Shown: piece after piece, positions 6,388 to 9,157 of the stretch
Position numbering within the stretch: the stretch's first letter is position 1
Layout of the letters: every line of letters begins with the position of its first letter
Assembly: GCA_030146445.1 (NCBI GenBank)
Contig: JASLBT010000298.1
Location: 1 to 9,157, forward strand
Length of the DNA stretch: 9,157 nt
Origin: Segetibacter sp.
Lineage (GTDB): Bacteria > Bacteroidota > Bacteroidia > Chitinophagales > Chitinophagaceae
Direction: 5' to 3'
Translations under genes and position numbers: made by a program
The notes under the pieces: model-generated
The model's input: only the letters and a program-made list of their open reading frames with translations
What the model was told of the DNA's origin: nothing
Database searches by the model: none

Positions 6388-7422
6388 ATGGATGCTCCTG
6401 GTGATAAGCAATATTCTTTTCCGGCGAAGGCATGGATTACAGGGGGTGTATTTGCCCTGATTGTAGTAGTCCTGCTGCTCCTAAAAGCGACCTTCAACGT
6501 GCTGCTCCTTATACTTGCCGGGGCCTTGATAGGTGTGCTCTTCCGGGGAATGAACGGGCTGTTGCAACGCAAAACCCGTTGGAAAAATAAGGTTAGCTTA
6601 CCTGTAACTATTCTTGGAACGCTGATCATTATCATCCTGTTTAGCTGGCTTATCGGGGCAAAGATCCAATCACAATCACAGGAGTTGAGCCAGGCGCTTC
6701 CGGGGACGATTGAAAATGCAAAAAATTATTTAAACGAAAGTTCCCTTGGGAAACAAGTTCTACAAAAGGTTTCTTCGCCTGAGGCAAAGAAACAGGCCCA
6801 AACTTTTGCGCAGTCGTTCTTTCGAACCACTTTTGGTGTATTGGGCGACATCTATGTCGTTTTGTTCCTGGGGATCTTCTTTACTGTAGGAGCATCCGAT
6901 TATAAACACGGAATAGTAGCACTTGTACCTACACGCGGCAAGGGCGAAGCTTCACGGGTGATGGACAAACTTGGAGAGAACCTCAAAAAATGGCTGAAGG
7001 GTCAACTGTTTGCCATGTTTGTGGTATTTGTGTTAACGGCAATCGGACTTGCAATCATAGGCATTCCTTTATGGTTGATACTGGCACTGATTGCCGGGCT
7101 CCTTAATTTTATCCCCAACTTCGGTCCTATGATCGCGATGGTGCCGGCGGTGTTGGTTGCTTTGGTGGAAAGCCCGACAAAGGCAGCATTTGTAGCCGGT
7201 TTGTATATCGTGGTCCAGGTTGTGGAAAGCAACTTTATCACACCAATGGTTCAAAAGAAACTTCTCGACACTCCACCGGCAATGATCATCATAGCACAGC
7301 TATTAATGACTACCCTGACGGGCGGTTGGGGAATAATTCTGGCAATACCGTTTTTCGTGATCTTAATGACCCTGGTGAAAGAGCTGTACGTGAACAAGCA
7401 GGACCAACAGTTACACCAGTAA
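6388..7422 (+). CDS. AI-2E (PerM/TqsA) family membrane transporter
   Basis: A 344-residue polytopic inner-membrane protein of the AI-2E/UPF0118 family. Hydrophobic helices occur at about 15-32, 35-54, 71-90, 147-168, 207-226, 227-261, 266-279 and 297-332, with the family's soluble segment between them (about 91-146). Diagnostic motifs are visible: FIPNFGPMIAMVPAVLVAL (241-259) and QVVESNFITPMVQKK (277-291), followed by LLDTPP and the terminal hydrophobic pair with GGWGIILAIP (312-321). Named for the E. coli autoinducer-2 exporter TqsA, the family is functionally mixed, and some members have been described as sodium/proton antiporters, so the substrate is unknown. Length is normal. ATG at 6388 follows an A-rich leader without a Shine-Dalgarno. 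The last 12 bp overlap the end of the convergent GH125 gene. Confidence 0.9.
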   Translation: MDAPGDKQYSFPAKAWITGGVFALIVVVLLLLKATFNVLLLILAGALIGVLFRGMNGLLQRKTRWKNKVSLPVTILGTLIIIILFSWLIGAKIQSQSQELSQALPGTIENAKNYLNESSLGKQVLQKVSSPEAKKQAQTFAQSFFRTTFGVLGDIYVVLFLGIFFTVGASDYKHGIVALVPTRGKGEASRVMDKLGENLKKWLKGQLFAMFVVFVLTAIGLAIIGIPLWLILALIAGLLNFIPNFGPMIAMVPAVLVALVESPTKAAFVAGLYIVVQVVESNFITPMVQKKLLDTPPAMIIIAQLLMTTLTGGWGIILAIPFFVILMTLVKELYVNKQDQQLHQ

Positions 7423-8829
7423 GCGTGGCCGTTCTTTGTACACCTTCCACATAAACTCTCCAAACATGGTGTTTGCCCAGGCAAACCACTTGCGGGTGAA
7501 TTTTGATGCATCGTCTTTATGAAAAGACTCATGCATAAAACCTGTTCCGGCATGCGTAGTCCGCAACAGGTCTATAGAATTTTTGATCTCTGAATCGCTT
7601 GTGCTCGTTAAGCCGCGCATTGTTATTCCAAGTGGCCAGATCATATCGAAACCCACATGCGGGCCACCAATGCCTTCCCCGGCTTTGCCCCGGAAAAAGA
7701 AGGGGTTGTTTTCCGACCACACCAACTTACGCGTGTTTACATAAACGTCATCGTTCGGGTTAACAACACCGAGGTAAGGCATAGAAAGTAAACTCGGTAC
7801 ATTCGCGTCGTCCATCAGTAAGTGACTGCCAAAGCCATCTATTTCATAGGCGTAAACCTTGCCGTATCGGGGGTGATTGACGATGGCAAACTCCTGTAAT
7901 GTTTTCTCAACCTCATTGGCGAGATTTCTCAGTTCGCTGGCAAACGTTTTATCCTTATTGATGTTGGTGACCATTTCTGCTGCCTGCCGCAGGCTGGCAA
8001 CTGCAAAGAAGTTAGATGGGATCAAAAAAGATAACAGGGTTGCGTCGTCGCTCGGGCGGAACGATGAACAAATAAGACCTATCGGCTTCACGGGGTAACC
8101 ATAACCGCCGGGAGGCATTGTGTCACTAGCGTTTTCGGTACGCCGTTGGAACTTGTATGGACCTAAATTTTCCTTACGTTGTTGTTCCCGGAAGGTTTGC
8201 AATATCAACCTGATGCTGTCCAACCAGGCCGTGCCAAATGGCGCCACATCGTTGGTTGCTTTCCAGTAATGATAAGCAAGCCGTACCGGGTAACATAACG
8301 AGTCAATCTCCCATTTGCGTTCATGTACCCCGGGCAACATCTTCGTTCTGTCGCTCTTCCATTCGCTGATCTTGTTTTCATCCTTGTAGAATGCGTTTGC
8401 ATATGGATCCTTTAAGATGCAGGCTGCCTGCCTGTTAATCACCCCTGCAATGAGTTGTTGAAGCTCGCGGTCACCTATCATAAACTGCAGGTAAGGCCAA
8501 ACCTGGGCGGTGCTGTCGCGCAGCCACATTGCATCAATGTCTCCTGTAATTACATAGGTATCCGGGCGGTTGTTTTGAAGGCTGAATTCAACCGTAGTGT
8601 CTAAAGTATTTGGAAAGCAGTTTTCGAATAGCCATTTTAATTCCGGGGCAGCATTACTGCTTTTGAACTCCTGTATAGCAGCTTCGATGTTTTTACTGGC
8701 AAAATTCCGCTTCTCCGGTGCGATCCGGACCAACGGGAAGTCAGCAGTAATCCGCGAAAAAGAGCGCGCGCTGATCAACGCCCCTGCAGTCACTAAAGCG
8801 GTATTGCGGATGAAAGTTCGTCGTTTCAT
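7411..8829 (-). CDS. GH125 family exo-alpha-1,6-mannosidase, Tat-type leader
   Basis: A 472-residue metal-independent glycoside hydrolase of family 125 (formerly DUF1237), whose characterised members remove terminal alpha-1,6-linked mannose by inversion. The N-terminus carries a twin-arginine signal (KRRTFIRN at 2-9, then a hydrophobic stretch to about 21), so it is predicted to be exported folded. Family blocks in order: ITGDIDAMWLRDSTAQVWPY (94-113), GVHERKWEIDSLCYPVRLAY (167-186), SSFRPSDDA (255-263), GGPHVGFDMIWPLG (388-401) and GTGFMHESFHKDD (428-440). D261 and E434 are 173 residues apart, matching my recollection of the acid/base spacing in the pneumococcal enzyme (D220, E393), so both catalytic residues appear intact. 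The usual mannan-locus partners (GH92, GH76, SusC/D) are absent from the window. Its end overlaps the AI-2E gene by 12 bp. Confidence 0.94.
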   Translation of the reverse strand: MKRRTFIRNTALVTAGALISARSFSRITADFPLVRIAPEKRNFASKNIEAAIQEFKSSNAAPELKWLFENCFPNTLDTTVEFSLQNNRPDTYVITGDIDAMWLRDSTAQVWPYLQFMIGDRELQQLIAGVINRQAACILKDPYANAFYKDENKISEWKSDRTKMLPGVHERKWEIDSLCYPVRLAYHYWKATNDVAPFGTAWLDSIRLILQTFREQQRKENLGPYKFQRRTENASDTMPPGGYGYPVKPIGLICSSFRPSDDATLLSFLIPSNFFAVASLRQAAEMVTNINKDKTFASELRNLANEVEKTLQEFAIVNHPRYGKVYAYEIDGFGSHLLMDDANVPSLLSMPYLGVVNPNDDVYVNTRKLVWSENNPFFFRGKAGEGIGGPHVGFDMIWPLGITMRGLTSTSDSEIKNSIDLLRTTHAGTGFMHESFHKDDASKFTRKWFAWANTMFGEFMWKVYKERPRLLV

Positions 8830-8853
8830 TATTGTTGATGATCTTATTAGGAA

Positions 8854-8888
8854 CGAAAATAAATTAAACCTCCTGATGATCGATCAGG
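8854..8888 (-). promoter_or_regulatory. possible GH125 promoter -7 element with adjacent inverted repeat
   Basis: On the minus strand TATTTTCG (8861-8854) matches the Bacteroidota -7 consensus TAnnTTTG at all fixed positions but one, 25 bp before the start codon. Just upstream, CCTGAT (8872-8877) and ATCAGG (8883-8888) form a perfect 6-bp inverted repeat with a 5-bp spacer, where the -33 region would fall; no TTTG is present there. This suggests a regulated promoter but is weak evidence. Confidence 0.25.
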
Positions 8889-8911
8889 GATGACCAGTGT
8901 ATGTAAGAACT

Positions 8912-8931
8912 CACACCGTTGCTTTACGGTG
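8912..8931. promoter_or_regulatory. inverted repeat CACACCG-N8-CGGTG, possible operator upstream of GH125
   Basis: CACCGT (8914-8919) and ACGGTG (8926-8931) are exact complements around TGCTTT, 85-102 bp upstream of the GH125 start. It resembles the element at 6178-6195 upstream of GH15, with a spacer two bases longer. It may bind a regulator shared by the two hydrolase genes, or be chance. Confidence 0.28.
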
Positions 8932-9157
8932 CGGGCACATGTTCGGCAATGCCCCTTCTACGGCCCGAACGGCAGTGTTTTCAGAAAGTGGATCCACATC
9001 ATCAGCTCTGTTCATCAATAAAGAAAACGGAAGAACGAAGCGATTGTGAACAACACGCGGAACTTCCTCCGGGTTACATCTTACGATGCCGGATGCAGTT
9101 TTTTACGCCGGTAGTTTTCTGTCGTAAAATGATGTGGATGGGATCAGCGCCACCCGT

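Larger units (their letters stand above)
8830..9157. other. 328-bp region upstream of GH125, no supported gene, several inverted repeats
   Basis: It holds the GH125 promoter region and then DNA with no gene I can support; the minus-strand frame open at the right edge (9074-9157, ending in TAA) is too short to judge. Inverted repeats not listed separately: GTTCGG/CCGAAC (8941-8946 with 8965-8970), the palindrome GTGGATCCAC (8988-8997), TCCACATCAT/ATGATGTGGA (8993-9002 with 9129-9138), and TTTTACG/CGTAAAA (9101-9107 with 9123-9129). None has the T-run of a terminator on the right side. Confidence 0.5.

Noticed and set aside
8868..8874. AGGAGGT on the minus strand as the GH125 ribosome binding site
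   Set aside because: It lies about 39 bases from the start codon with no ATG at a usable distance, so it is probably coincidental.
9101..9129. TTTTACG/CGTAAAA inverted repeat as a terminator
   Set aside because: The T-run precedes the stem on the plus strand and becomes an A-run after the stem on the minus strand, so neither orientation fits an intrinsic terminator.
9074..9157. Minus-strand frame open at the right edge (27 codons then TAA)
   Set aside because: Too short to distinguish from chance; no recognisable C-terminal motif.

Overview
The window looks like chromosomal DNA of a Bacteroidota bacterium, probably from the Sphingobacteriia/Chitinophagia side. This rests on gene content (a Bacteroides-type GH125 mannosidase with a Tat leader, a bacterial GH15 enzyme, SulP, AI-2E and six-helix channel proteins typical of the phylum) and on A-rich start regions that mostly lack Shine-Dalgarno sequences. 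No transposase, integrase, tRNA, rRNA or CRISPR array is visible. The gene content is ordinary; the interesting material lies in the spaces between genes and in one channel's pore.

Layout, left to right. The left edge cuts a DeoR-family repressor (+, C-terminal effector domain only). Facing it is a SulP anion transporter with a STAS domain (-). A 591-bp stretch without a convincing gene follows. It contains a stem-loop whose loop can pair with sequence downstream (possible pseudoknot), a short GGTATTAA tandem repeat and a second imperfect hairpin. Then come a GNAT acetyltransferase (+), a 328-bp gap, and a minus-strand pair: a GH15 glucoamylase/trehalase-like hydrolase (6104-4278) followed after 111 bp by a voltage-sensor ion channel (4166-3360). 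That 111-bp spacer holds two perfect hairpins and two micro-ORFs chained to the channel start. Divergent from GH15, across 283 bp, is an AI-2E family membrane protein (+), which overlaps tail-to-tail by 12 bp with a Tat-exported GH125 exo-alpha-1,6-mannosidase (-). The last 328 bp upstream of GH125 have no gene I can support but several inverted repeats.

How the genes may work together. GH15 (predicted cytoplasmic) and GH125 (predicted exported) are both alpha-glycan exo-hydrolases, and the cut DeoR protein belongs to a family that often senses sugar phosphates, so a loose carbohydrate theme is possible. There is no SusC/SusD pair or other polysaccharide-locus machinery. SulP, the channel and AI-2E are unrelated membrane functions. 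Both hydrolase genes carry a similar CACACCG...CGGTG inverted repeat about 75-100 bp upstream of their starts; this is the only sequence hint of shared control.
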